23,996 nt of DNA, taken from assembly GCA_021795795.1 (NCBI GenBank), contig JAJYPA010000072.1, positions 1 to 23,996 of the forward strand, in the 5' to 3' direction. Positions 16,154 to 23,810 of the stretch are shown here, piece by piece. The notes beneath the pieces were generated by a model, which saw only the letters and a list, made by a program, of their open reading frames with translations, did not search any database and was not told the DNA's origin. The position numbers and the translations under genes were made by a program. This DNA is from Pseudomonadota bacterium. GTDB lineage: Bacteria > Pseudomonadota > Gammaproteobacteria > Halothiobacillales > Halothiobacillaceae. The first letter of the stretch is position 1. Each line of letters starts with the position of its first letter.

Positions 16154-17871
16154 GTCGCAAACAAAATCATTCGCCAAAGCAGAACGAATTGCGCTGGCTT
16201 TATGAAATCAGCCGCCCCTACCTCGGCTGGATGCTTGCGGGTGTCTTGCTCGCCTCCACGGTCATTCTCGCCAATGTGGCGTTACTTTCCGTATCCGGCT
16301 GGTTCATTACCGCCATGGCCATCAGCGGGCTGACGGGAGCCGTCATCAACTACTTCACGCCGGCCGCGGCCATCCGCGGTTTGGCGATTCTGCGTACCGT
16401 AGGCAGATATCTCGAACGATTGATCACCCACGAGGCCACATTCAGGCTCCTCGCCGGATTGCGTCAATGGTTCTTCGAACGTCTGGAACCGTTGGCACCG
16501 GCTCGCCTTCAGTATTACCAAGGCGGAGATTTGCTGAGCCGGATTCGTGCCGACATCGATAGTCTCGAAAATGCGTATTTACGCATCGTGACACCAACAC
16601 TTGCCGCCCTGCTCTCCACCGTGCTGATGATTCTGTTCCTGTTGTGGTGGAGCCCTGCCATTGCACTGACGAACCTTATTGGCCTGATGATCGTCGGCCT
16701 GATTCTGCCTTGGCTGGCGCTGCACCTGGGTATGAACAGTGGCAAACAGATTGTCGAGGCCCGTGCGGCCTTGCGCCAACGAACCAGCGAAACCGTGCGC
16801 GGCCTGGCCGAAATCACGCTCTACGGCGATCCGCAACAACGCATGGACACCATACACGAGGAGAACAGCGCTCTGATCTTACCCCAGAGACAGCAAAACC
16901 GCATCGATGCTGGCAGCACGGCCCTTACAGGTCTGTTCAGCCAACTCACCTGGCTTAGCATGATCGTCATTGCCATTGGTCTGGTTCAAAGCGGGATGCT
17001 CAATGGGCCGGAGCTCGTGATGCTGGCGTTTTTCGGCATGGCCAGTTTTGAGGCAGTCGCCGCCTTGCCCATTGCCTTTCGCGCCCTCGGGGAAACACGC
17101 AGCGCCGCCCGCCGGATTCTGGATCTGGTCGATGCTGAACCTGCGGTGATCGAACCGATCAACCCTGCTGCCGCGCCACAGCATTTCGACATACGATTCG
17201 ACGGGGTGTGCCTCACCTATCCAGGAAACAAGCAACCGGCACTGAGCGATGTTACCTTCCACCTGAAACAGGGACAGAAACTCGCCATCCGGGGTGCCAG
17301 TGGCTCGGGCAAATCCAGTTTGACCCAACTGCTGCTCAAGTTCTGGGCGCCCGACTCCGGCCAGATCACCATTGGCGACACTAATCTGAATGATTTAAGC
17401 GGCGACACCGTTCGCGCGCTTTGCGCCGTTGTTAGCCAGCAAGTCCATCTGTTCAACACGACGCTGGCCGCCAATTTATACCTCGCCAAACCCGATGCCA
17501 CAGAGGAAGAACTTCTGAATGCCTGCCGGGCGGCCGCTATTCTCGACGATATACTCGCCCTGCCCGATGGCTTTGAAACGGAGGTTGGCGAAGCCGCAGC
17601 CCGGCTGTCAGGTGGACAGATTCGGCGCATCGGCATTGCCCGCGCTTTATTGAAGGATGCCCCCATCGTTATTCTTGACGAACCCACAGAAGGGCTGGAT
17701 GCAGCCACCGAACGAGAAGTCACCCATGCACTTGAGCGACTGTTGTCGGGGCGCACGGCTCTGATCATCACTCATCGCCCTCATCTACTCACCCTGGCCG
17801 ATCAGATCATTTTGATGGATGCCGGACGTGTCAGCGATACTCGGCGGAACACGGATGTAATAAACATCTGA
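16150..17871 (+). CDS. cydC: CydC, ABC exporter subunit for cytochrome bd assembly
   Basis: This is the second half of the CydDC heterodimer, 573 aa as in E. coli. The membrane domain begins after a short basic N-terminus (LYEISRPYLGWMLAGVLLAS) and contains the CydC-like SVSGWFITAMAISG and LRTVGRYLERLITHEATFRLLA. The ATPase domain has Walker A GASGSGKSS at about 382-390, signature LSGGQIRRIGIARAL, and Walker B IVILDEPTEGLD. Its ATG overlaps the cydD stop, so translation is coupled. The pair lies in the same direction as cydAB, 239 bp upstream of cydA. That makes a complete bd-oxidase production unit, with a separate promoter for cydAB likely in the AT-rich gap. Confidence 0.93.
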   Translation: MSRKQNHSPKQNELRWLYEISRPYLGWMLAGVLLASTVILANVALLSVSGWFITAMAISGLTGAVINYFTPAAAIRGLAILRTVGRYLERLITHEATFRLLAGLRQWFFERLEPLAPARLQYYQGGDLLSRIRADIDSLENAYLRIVTPTLAALLSTVLMILFLLWWSPAIALTNLIGLMIVGLILPWLALHLGMNSGKQIVEARAALRQRTSETVRGLAEITLYGDPQQRMDTIHEENSALILPQRQQNRIDAGSTALTGLFSQLTWLSMIVIAIGLVQSGMLNGPELVMLAFFGMASFEAVAALPIAFRALGETRSAARRILDLVDAEPAVIEPINPAAAPQHFDIRFDGVCLTYPGNKQPALSDVTFHLKQGQKLAIRGASGSGKSSLTQLLLKFWAPDSGQITIGDTNLNDLSGDTVRALCAVVSQQVHLFNTTLAANLYLAKPDATEEELLNACRAAAILDDILALPDGFETEVGEAAARLSGGQIRRIGIARALLKDAPIVILDEPTEGLDAATEREVTHALERLLSGRTALIITHRPHLLTLADQIILMDAGRVSDTRRNTDVINI

Positions 17872-18110
17872 TTTGCAAAATATAACTCATTATCCAATTA
17901 AAATCATTTGGTTATATTTTTAGTTTATTTTGCTAATAAATTTTAAAAATAGTGGAAAAGTAATCTACTATTAACTCTACAAATACCGATCTCCTCACCA
18001 TTTTCAATGCCAGGATCGGATTGATACTCGCTGAGGTCGGCCAACCGCAATTCAGCACACAGATCACCCTATATGGTGCCCACCGCGCCATCTATCATCG
18101 GGAGAAAAAA
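17872..18110 (+). promoter_or_regulatory. AT-rich cydAB upstream region with palindrome
   Basis: This 239-bp gap between cydC and cydA is strikingly AT-rich over its first ~115 bp compared with its neighbours. It holds a perfect 10-bp inverted repeat, AAAATATAAC at 17877-17886 and GTTATATTTT at 17911-17920, with a 24-nt centre that contains CCAA...TTGG. It may be a regulator site or a terminator-like hairpin after cydC. I could not find a convincing FNR or ArcA box. A good Shine-Dalgarno GGGAG lies at 18101-18105 before the cydA ATG. Confidence 0.5.
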
Positions 18111-19562
18111 ATGACAGATCCGACGCTAATGATCGATCTTGCAAGACTTGATTTTGCGTGGATAACCACCATGCACATTCTCTACCCACCGCTCACCATC
18201 GGTCTGGCCTCGTTTTTGTTGTACAGCGAATGGCGCTGGCTTAAAACCGACAACGACGAGTGGTATCGCCTGACACGTTTTTTCGAAAAGCTATTCATCA
18301 TCAACTTTGGCGCTGGAGTAGCCACCGGCGTCACCATGGAAATGTCGTTTGGCATATTATTCGGCCCCTTCTCACAAGCGGCCGGGCCATTTTTCGGCAA
18401 CATCCTGGGATATGAAACCATCACGGCCTTCATGTATGAAGCCGGCTTCATTGGTTTGATGATTTTCGGCTGGGGTAAAATCAGCAAGAAGATGCATATC
18501 TTCGCCACGTTTAACGTTGCGTTTTCATCCATGCTGTCGGCCATGTGGATTTTGGTGGCTAATTCCTGGATGCAATCGCCTACCGGCGTTCATCTGGAGA
18601 AAGGTTTGTTTTTGGTGGACGATTGGACCGCCGCGATTTTCAATCCGAATTTCCTGACCGCCTTCCCTCATATGGCCATTGCCTCAATTGAGATTGGTCT
18701 GTTTTTCGTGGCGGGTATTTCGGCCTGGATGATTTACAAAAACCGCCATGCGCAGATGTTTATGCGCACCTTGACCGCTTCTTTAATGGCTTTGGTGATT
18801 GTTGCGCCTCTACAGGTTTATATAGGTGACGAATTGGGTCGCACTGTTGCCGAACATGATCCTGCCGCACTCGCCGCCATGGAAGGTCACTGGCATACCT
18901 ACAATGCCGATGGCACGCCCAATACGAGCTGGAATTTGATTGCATGGCCCGATGAAGAAAAAGGCACCAATACGTTCCAGATTGGCATCCCCCACGTACT
19001 GAGCCTGCTGGAAGACCACAAATGGGTCAGCACGGTGAAAGGCCTTGATCAGTTCAAACCCGAAGATCGCCCGCCTGTGCTCGCCCCGTTTTATGCCTTC
19101 CGCATTATGGTGGCTGCCGGTGGTATTCTCATGCTGGTTGCATTCTGGGCACTGTATCTTCGCTACAAGGGAAAATTTAGCGCAGAGGAACTCCAACGCC
19201 GTCCGTGGTTTTTACGGGCCATCATCTTCAGCGCCATTCTGCCCTATATCGCCATCTGGACAGGTTGGTGGACGCGTGAAATTGCCCGCCAACCCTGGCT
19301 TGTCCACGGTTTAATGCGCACCTCGGAAGGCGTAAGCCAAATGAGCATTGCCGCAGAAATCATATGGTTTATCGGCTTTGTGTTCTTTGATCTGGTGGTT
19401 TGGATCGGAGCCTGGTATTTCTTCTCAAAAGTAGTTCGCACAGGTCCGGACATGGATGAAGAAATCATGTATGGCGTGCAAGATGATGGTTTCGGTTTGG
19501 TGCAAATACCCAGAAAAGATCCACCAGAAGGGAAACCATTGATTGAACGCCCTACCGTTTGA
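18111..19562 (+). CDS. cydA: Cytochrome bd-type oxidase subunit I, short Q-loop
   Basis: This is the heme-bearing subunit of the membrane bd-type quinol:oxygen oxidoreductase. The 483-aa chain keeps the expected heme ligands: His22 (MHILYPPLTIG), His187 (FPHMAIAS), Met333 (FRIMVAAGG) and Glu390 (REIARQPW), as well as acidic residues Glu77, Glu102 and Glu110. The Q loop is short, as in CioA-like members. In it, EHDPAALAAMEGHW has Ala253 where E. coli has Lys252, while the Glu257 equivalent (Glu258) is kept. GGGAG 5 bp upstream of the ATG at 18111 sets the start; the 30 codons of open frame before it are ignored. cydB follows after 21 bp. It could be annotated cydA or cioA. Confidence 0.93.
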   Translation: MTDPTLMIDLARLDFAWITTMHILYPPLTIGLASFLLYSEWRWLKTDNDEWYRLTRFFEKLFIINFGAGVATGVTMEMSFGILFGPFSQAAGPFFGNILGYETITAFMYEAGFIGLMIFGWGKISKKMHIFATFNVAFSSMLSAMWILVANSWMQSPTGVHLEKGLFLVDDWTAAIFNPNFLTAFPHMAIASIEIGLFFVAGISAWMIYKNRHAQMFMRTLTASLMALVIVAPLQVYIGDELGRTVAEHDPAALAAMEGHWHTYNADGTPNTSWNLIAWPDEEKGTNTFQIGIPHVLSLLEDHKWVSTVKGLDQFKPEDRPPVLAPFYAFRIMVAAGGILMLVAFWALYLRYKGKFSAEELQRRPWFLRAIIFSAILPYIAIWTGWWTREIARQPWLVHGLMRTSEGVSQMSIAAEIIWFIGFVFFDLVVWIGAWYFFSKVVRTGPDMDEEIMYGVQDDGFGLVQIPRKDPPEGKPLIERPTV

Positions 19563-19583
19563 ACCCATACGAAGAGAAGAACT

Positions 19584-20630
19584 ATGCAGCATATTATGGA
19601 CATCACCCACGGCTACCAATGGCTCACCGTTATCTGGTGGCTGATGATCGGCTTATTCGTGGTTTTATACATCATTCTGGATGGCGCGGATCTGGGTTCC
19701 GGGATTTACTCACTATTTAATTCAGATAGTGAAGAACGTGGTGCGATCATGGCCTCGATGGCGGGAACCTGGGATGCCAATGAAACGTGGCTGGTGGTGG
19801 CCGGTGGCGCTATTTTCGGCACCTTTCCTCTGGCTTATGGCTCCTTGTTTCATTACCTGATGATTCCACTGATGGTTGTGCTCTGGGGCATTATTGTCCG
19901 GGCCGTTTCCCTCGAGTTTCACCATTATTCCAAGCGAAGCCGCAAAGTTTGGGATTGGGGCTTTGGGATCGGCAGCCTGGCAACCACTTTCGCTGCCGGT
20001 GTTTCCCTGGGGGCGTTCTTGCAGGGCTTTAGTATGTCAACCGGTCAAGTACCCACCTTCAATGGTGGCGCCATGGACTTTCTGACTCCCTTTAGCCTGC
20101 TGACCGGTGTGACCGCGGTCATAGCTGCCTCGCTAGCCGGTGGCACCTACTTGCGCGCCCGCTTCAACCGCGATACGGAAATCTACGCCAAGGCCTTAAA
20201 ATGGACTGACCTCATGTTCTACCTTGCACTGGTCGCTATTTTAGTCACAGTTGCCTGGACCTTTATCCAATTCCCATGGGCAAGGGATAAATGGATTGGT
20301 CCTTATTGGTGGGCATACGTCACTGCCGGTGCCATTGTTCTTTATGCAACCTGGTCTATGCGCAAAGCGTCTCGTGAGCAGCGCGACATAACTGCCATGC
20401 TCTGGCTTGCCTGTATCGTGTTCATTAATTTTGCCACCATGATGGCTACGCTCTACCCTTGGTTTGTTCCGGGCACAATGACGATTTTCGATGCGGCCAA
20501 CCCGTCCAACTCCTTGGCTGCATTCAGTTACGCCATGCTCGGTTTTGTGCCTGTCATGTTGTCCTACAATTTTTATCAAGCATGGGTTTTTCGTGCCCGT
20601 TTGCACAAACTGGTAGGCTACGCGCACTAA
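19584..20630 (+). CDS. cydB: Cytochrome bd-type oxidase subunit II
   Basis: This is subunit II of the bd-type oxidase, an all-helical membrane protein of 348 aa that pairs with CydA. Diagnostic segments are VLYIILDGADLGSGIYSLF near 27-45 and the CydB hallmark GTWDANETWLVVAGGAIFGTFPLAYG at 61-86. Further hydrophobic helices run to the C-terminus, ending YNFYQAWVFRARL. A purine-rich AAGAGAAG precedes the ATG. It is in the same transcript as cydA by spacing and direction, and is followed 25 bp later by a small membrane-protein gene. Confidence 0.94.
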   Translation: MQHIMDITHGYQWLTVIWWLMIGLFVVLYIILDGADLGSGIYSLFNSDSEERGAIMASMAGTWDANETWLVVAGGAIFGTFPLAYGSLFHYLMIPLMVVLWGIIVRAVSLEFHHYSKRSRKVWDWGFGIGSLATTFAAGVSLGAFLQGFSMSTGQVPTFNGGAMDFLTPFSLLTGVTAVIAASLAGGTYLRARFNRDTEIYAKALKWTDLMFYLALVAILVTVAWTFIQFPWARDKWIGPYWWAYVTAGAIVLYATWSMRKASREQRDITAMLWLACIVFINFATMMATLYPWFVPGTMTIFDAANPSNSLAAFSYAMLGFVPVMLSYNFYQAWVFRARLHKLVGYAH

Positions 20631-20655
20631 TCGTATCAGCGTTTTCGATAACACC

Positions 20656-20898
20656 ATGTTCCAATGGTGGAAAAGACAACCCACCTTGGTCGCCTTATGG
20701 CGATTAAGGGCGTTGTCATTATTTATGCTGGGACCTGCTGCCGGTATTGTTCTGGTTGACCTGATTTTTGGCTTACCCACTGTGCTATGGTGGTCTGCAG
20801 GCACAATGAGTTTACTGATGCTTGCCTTATTTTTGATTCTGGTGCTCAAAGAGCGGGCGCAAATCGTAGCCGAAGCGATTAAACAGCATAAGGACTGA
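20656..20898 (+). CDS. Small two-helix membrane protein after cydB
   Basis: I do not recognise this 80-aa protein. It has a basic, tryptophan-rich start (MFQWWKRQP), two predicted membrane helices (about 19-38 and 43-64) and a charged C-terminal tail (KERAQIVAEAIKQHKD). It starts 25 bp after cydB in the same direction. Bd operons often end with a small membrane protein (CydX, or CydE/YbgE in E. coli). This one has two helices like neither in detail: it is longer than CydX and I see no clear similarity to YbgE. An accessory role for the oxidase is inferred only from position and topology. The hairpin repeat at 20913 follows directly. Confidence 0.6.
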   Translation: MFQWWKRQPTLVALWRLRALSLFMLGPAAGIVLVDLIFGLPTVLWWSAGTMSLLMLALFLILVLKERAQIVAEAIKQHKD

Positions 20899-20912
20899 TA
20901 TGCTTGGCACAA

Positions 20913-20956
20913 GAGCACCTCGAAAAATTCCACGGAATGGGTTTTTCGAGGTTCCC
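20913..20956. repeat. Dispersed inverted-repeat element, copy 3 (44-bp hairpin form)
   Basis: This copy has only the two ends of the element, GAGCACCTCGAAAAATTCC and GGGTTTTTCGAGGTTCCC, joined by six bases. It can form a hairpin with an 11-bp core, CCTCGAAAAA(T) against (A)TTTTTCGAGG. It lies just after the 80-aa gene and before the DUF1461-like gene. With its A-run and T-run arms it could act as a terminator in either direction. Confidence 0.75.
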
Positions 20957-20989
20957 TATTTTGATCCTTTTCAAATCTGAGATGCTCTT

Positions 20990-21748
20990 ATGCCCAGACT
21001 CCAAGCGATGACACGTGTAAAAAATGCCATTCCTGTTGGCCTTCATCTGATCTTGCTTTGGCCTGCGGTACTATGGCTCGCCTGGATGGCGTTGTTCCAG
21101 ATTAACTTTTTGTATCCGCTGGATTATCGGCTGTTGAACATTCCGGCAACAATCGAAACCTACGCACCGCAAAATCGTCACGGCAAACAAAACTTTATCG
21201 AAACCAATGCCAATGAACACGCGCGCTTGTTTTCAGCGATAACAAAAGCCATTAACAACCAAGGACGCGGTTTAAGCGAGCTGCATTACTTTTCACCCGA
21301 CAGTCGCGACCTGGGTGTGTTTTTAACGGCAGACGAGGTCACTCATTTAACCGATGTTTCCCGCGTAGTCGATATTGGCAAAGATATTGGTGTTTTGGCG
21401 CTTTTGGCGTGGTTAATCCTGCTCGGTTTCACACTCTGGCGAAAAAAACCGCTGCCCAGCCTGCGTTCATTTGCAACCGGCACGGCGCTAAGCCTGCTTA
21501 TCGCGGGGATTAGTGTCTTTGCTATTGGGCCTATGCGTGTGTTCAACAGCTTTCACCGCAGCGTGTTTCCAGCCAATCATCCGTGGTTTTTTTACTACCA
21601 GGACTCGCTGATGACCACATTCATGCAGGCGCCAAACTTATTCGGGCTGATTGTCATCTGGTGGCTTATTACCGCTTGCGCTTTTTTACTCATACTCTGG
21701 GGTACGGCAAAAGCGCTGACAACGATTCGAGCCGCACAACAACGATAG
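20990..21748 (+). CDS. DUF1461-like integral membrane protein
   Basis: This 252-aa membrane protein has one hydrophobic segment near the N-terminus (about 18-40), a soluble loop of ~90 residues, and three further segments (about 131-150, 161-181 and 214-240). The segments ADEVTHLTDVSRVV, following the loop, and FHRSVFPANHPWFFYYQDSLMTTFM, between the third and fourth helices, resemble the E-x-x-HL-x-DV and FHxxFF...W motifs I associate with DUF1461 (TIGR01906) proteins of unknown function. The family assignment is from memory. The gene follows the bd oxidase block in the same direction but is separated by the hairpin element, so it may be independently transcribed. ATG codons at 20990 and 21008 are both possible starts. 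Confidence 0.65.
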   Translation: MPRLQAMTRVKNAIPVGLHLILLWPAVLWLAWMALFQINFLYPLDYRLLNIPATIETYAPQNRHGKQNFIETNANEHARLFSAITKAINNQGRGLSELHYFSPDSRDLGVFLTADEVTHLTDVSRVVDIGKDIGVLALLAWLILLGFTLWRKKPLPSLRSFATGTALSLLIAGISVFAIGPMRVFNSFHRSVFPANHPWFFYYQDSLMTTFMQAPNLFGLIVIWWLITACAFLLILWGTAKALTTIRAAQQR

Positions 21749-21811
21749 AGCACAACAAAATTCAAAGAAAAGCCGCTTTCGTTCCTGACTCGACCATGCC
21801 AGTCTGACCGT

Positions 21812-23464
21812 TTAGCCGGACAACACCTCGGAAACCAAAGTCTTCGCTTCTTCCAGAATAAGGGCAAGATGCTCACTTGAGATAAAACTCTCAGCATAAA
21901 TCTTGTAAATATCTTCCGTACCGGATGGACGCGCGGCAAACCAACCATTCGCAGTTTCAACTTTCAGTCCACCCAATGGAGCCTGGTTGCCGGGCGCATG
22001 GGTCAAGACTCGAGCAATTTGCTCTCCTGCAAGGACGGTCGCACGCACGGCGTCAGCAGTCAGCCCTTTGAACCGGGCTTTCTCTTCAGCACTGATCGGC
22101 GCATCCACTCGGGTATAAAATGGCTGGCCATATCGATCAACCAGATCGTTGTAGTATTCCCAGGGATCTTTACCCGTCACCGCCAAGATTTCAGCAGCAA
22201 GCAGCCCCAGGATCAGTCCATCCTTATCTGTCGTCCATACCTGCCCATCACGACAAAGGAACGTAGCACCTGCGGACTCTTCTCCACCAAAGCCCAACTC
22301 GCCCGCAGTCAACCCAGGCTGGAACCACTTGATGCCTACGGGTGTTTCAAAAACGGTACGACCCAGACCCGCCGCCACGCGATCGATCATCGAGCTGGAA
22401 ACGACCGTTTTGCCAATGGCCAGATGCTCGGCCCATTCTGGCCGATGACGGAACAGATAATCGATTGCCACCGCGAGGTAGTGATTGGGATTGAGCAGAC
22501 CGCCGTCCGGGGTCACAATCCCGTGACGATCGGCATCGGTATCGTTTCCGAACGCAATATCGAAACGATCCTTGATGGCCAACAATCCGGACATGGCGTA
22601 GGCCGAGGAGCAATCCATGCGGATCTTGCCGTCATGATCGAGCGGCATGAACCGAAAATCGGGCTCGATTCGGTCATTCACCACGGTCAGATCAAGCTGG
22701 TAACGCTCGGCAATCGGTTTCCAGTACGGCAATCCGGCTCCCCCCATCGGATCAACGCCGATGGAAATGCCCGCCTTGCGAATTGCTTCGAAATCGATCA
22801 CCTGCTCCAGTTCCGCCACATAAGGCGTGACGAAGTCATCAGCAATCACAAAAGACTGTTTCAGGGCTTCTGCGAAGTCCATCCGAGGGATGTTCTCCCA
22901 TTGATCAAGCAGCTCATTCGCTCGTTTCTGAATCCAGCCCGTGGCATCTGTATCGGCCGGGCCACCGTGTGTGGGGTTGTACTTGAAACCACCATCAGTC
23001 GGCGGATTGTGTGATGGTGTGATCACGATCCCATCGCACAAGGCGCCCGAGGACGTCGCATTATTGACGATGATCAACCGGGAAATAACCGGCGTGGGTG
23101 TCGGTTTGAAGCCGGCTTGATAATGCAAAGGAACACCAGCGGCCGCAAGCACCTCAATCGTAGTCACAAATGCCGGCCAGGAAAGCGCGTGCGTATCCGC
23201 ACCGATCAGAACAGCGCCAGTTATGCCCTGTTCTCGACGATATTCAATCAAAGCCGCTGTAATGGCCGCGATATGCGCTTCATTGAAGCTCGTGTTCATA
23301 CTCGTGCCCCGATGGCCGGAAGTGCCGAAACTCACCTGCTGACGCACCTGCCCGGCATCAGGCTGCTGTGTGTAGTAGGCACTAATCAGTTCGGGGATAT
23401 GAACCCACATATCCGGGGTGGGCAACGTACCTGCCAGGGCCGATCGAGACATAAGCGCATCCAT
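21812..23464 (-). CDS. pgm: Alpha-phosphoglucomutase
   Basis: Pgm interconverts glucose 1-phosphate and glucose 6-phosphate, linking glycogen and nucleotide-sugar synthesis to central metabolism. The 550-aa protein (E. coli Pgm 546) has the N-terminal VSFGTSGHRG (44-53), the phosphoserine loop VITPSHNPPTDGG with Ser151, the Mg2+ loop NDTDADRHG (Asp308, 310, 312), the sugar-recognition GGEESAG (393-399) and the phosphate-binding RPSGTEDIYKIYAES near the C-terminus. The set matches the E. coli-type Pgm rather than ManB or GlmM. Starts at 23464 and 23452 (Met5) are both possible. The gene converges on the DUF1461-like gene across 63 bp. Confidence 0.96.
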   Translation of the reverse strand: MDALMSRSALAGTLPTPDMWVHIPELISAYYTQQPDAGQVRQQVSFGTSGHRGTSMNTSFNEAHIAAITAALIEYRREQGITGAVLIGADTHALSWPAFVTTIEVLAAAGVPLHYQAGFKPTPTPVISRLIIVNNATSSGALCDGIVITPSHNPPTDGGFKYNPTHGGPADTDATGWIQKRANELLDQWENIPRMDFAEALKQSFVIADDFVTPYVAELEQVIDFEAIRKAGISIGVDPMGGAGLPYWKPIAERYQLDLTVVNDRIEPDFRFMPLDHDGKIRMDCSSAYAMSGLLAIKDRFDIAFGNDTDADRHGIVTPDGGLLNPNHYLAVAIDYLFRHRPEWAEHLAIGKTVVSSSMIDRVAAGLGRTVFETPVGIKWFQPGLTAGELGFGGEESAGATFLCRDGQVWTTDKDGLILGLLAAEILAVTGKDPWEYYNDLVDRYGQPFYTRVDAPISAEEKARFKGLTADAVRATVLAGEQIARVLTHAPGNQAPLGGLKVETANGWFAARPSGTEDIYKIYAESFISSEHLALILEEAKTLVSEVLSG

Positions 23465-23519
23465 CCTGTATTGAAGATATTCGAGCAGAATGCCAAATAT
23501 CGGCTCAACCTTAAAGGGG

Positions 23520-23672
23520 GGGTACCTCGAAAAACCTTTCTAGGTGCTCATGTGCCATAAGTATGAAGTACAGCACAATCGCACAAGCGATTGAAATTGC
23601 ATAAGTTCGTTGTGAGTTTCCCGCAACAGACGTTTTCGAAAAAGCCCAGAGTCAGGGTTTTTCGAGATACCC
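23520..23672. repeat. Dispersed inverted-repeat element, copy 4 (153 bp, composite)
   Basis: The outer ends are GGGTACCTCGAAAAACC and GGGTTTTTCGAGATACCC. The interior is unlike copies 1 and 2. The left end forms its own short imperfect hairpin (23520-23549, ending TTTCTAGGTGCTC) and the right end another (23636-23665, TCGAAAAA against TTTTTCGA with CCC/GGG inside). So this may be two hairpin-form copies like copy 3 separated by about 86 bp, rather than one element. Confidence 0.7.
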
Positions 23673-23715
23673 AAAGATGTCAAGACCCGTCTCATCAACG
23701 TCTCGCGAATGATTG

Positions 23716-23744
23716 ACACCCTCCACAAGTCAAAGGGAGGGTGT
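23716..23744. other. Stem-loop with 9-bp perfect arms
   Basis: ACACCCTCC at 23716-23724 pairs perfectly with GGAGGGTGT at 23736-23744 around an 11-nt loop. The + strand continues with TACAAATAA, not a T-run, so it is not a classical terminator. The GGGTGTACAAATAACTGTG reading out of it has the look of an IS terminal sequence, but no transposase is attached. The function is unknown. Confidence 0.5.
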
Positions 23745-23810
23745 ACAAATAACTGTGTAACTGGTTATCTGCGACTAACGGGGAGGAGGAGAATCAATGA
23801 CCATTTAAAA

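Noticed and set aside
18021..18110. Longer CydA N-terminus from an upstream alternative start
   Set aside because: The ATG at 18111 has a clear GGGAG at good spacing and begins with the normal CydA N-terminus; the 30 upstream residues resemble nothing.
21998..23014. A 338-codon open frame on the + strand antisense to pgm
   Set aside because: It lies wholly inside pgm, which has every catalytic motif. The translated product shows no recognisable domain, so it is a codon-bias shadow.
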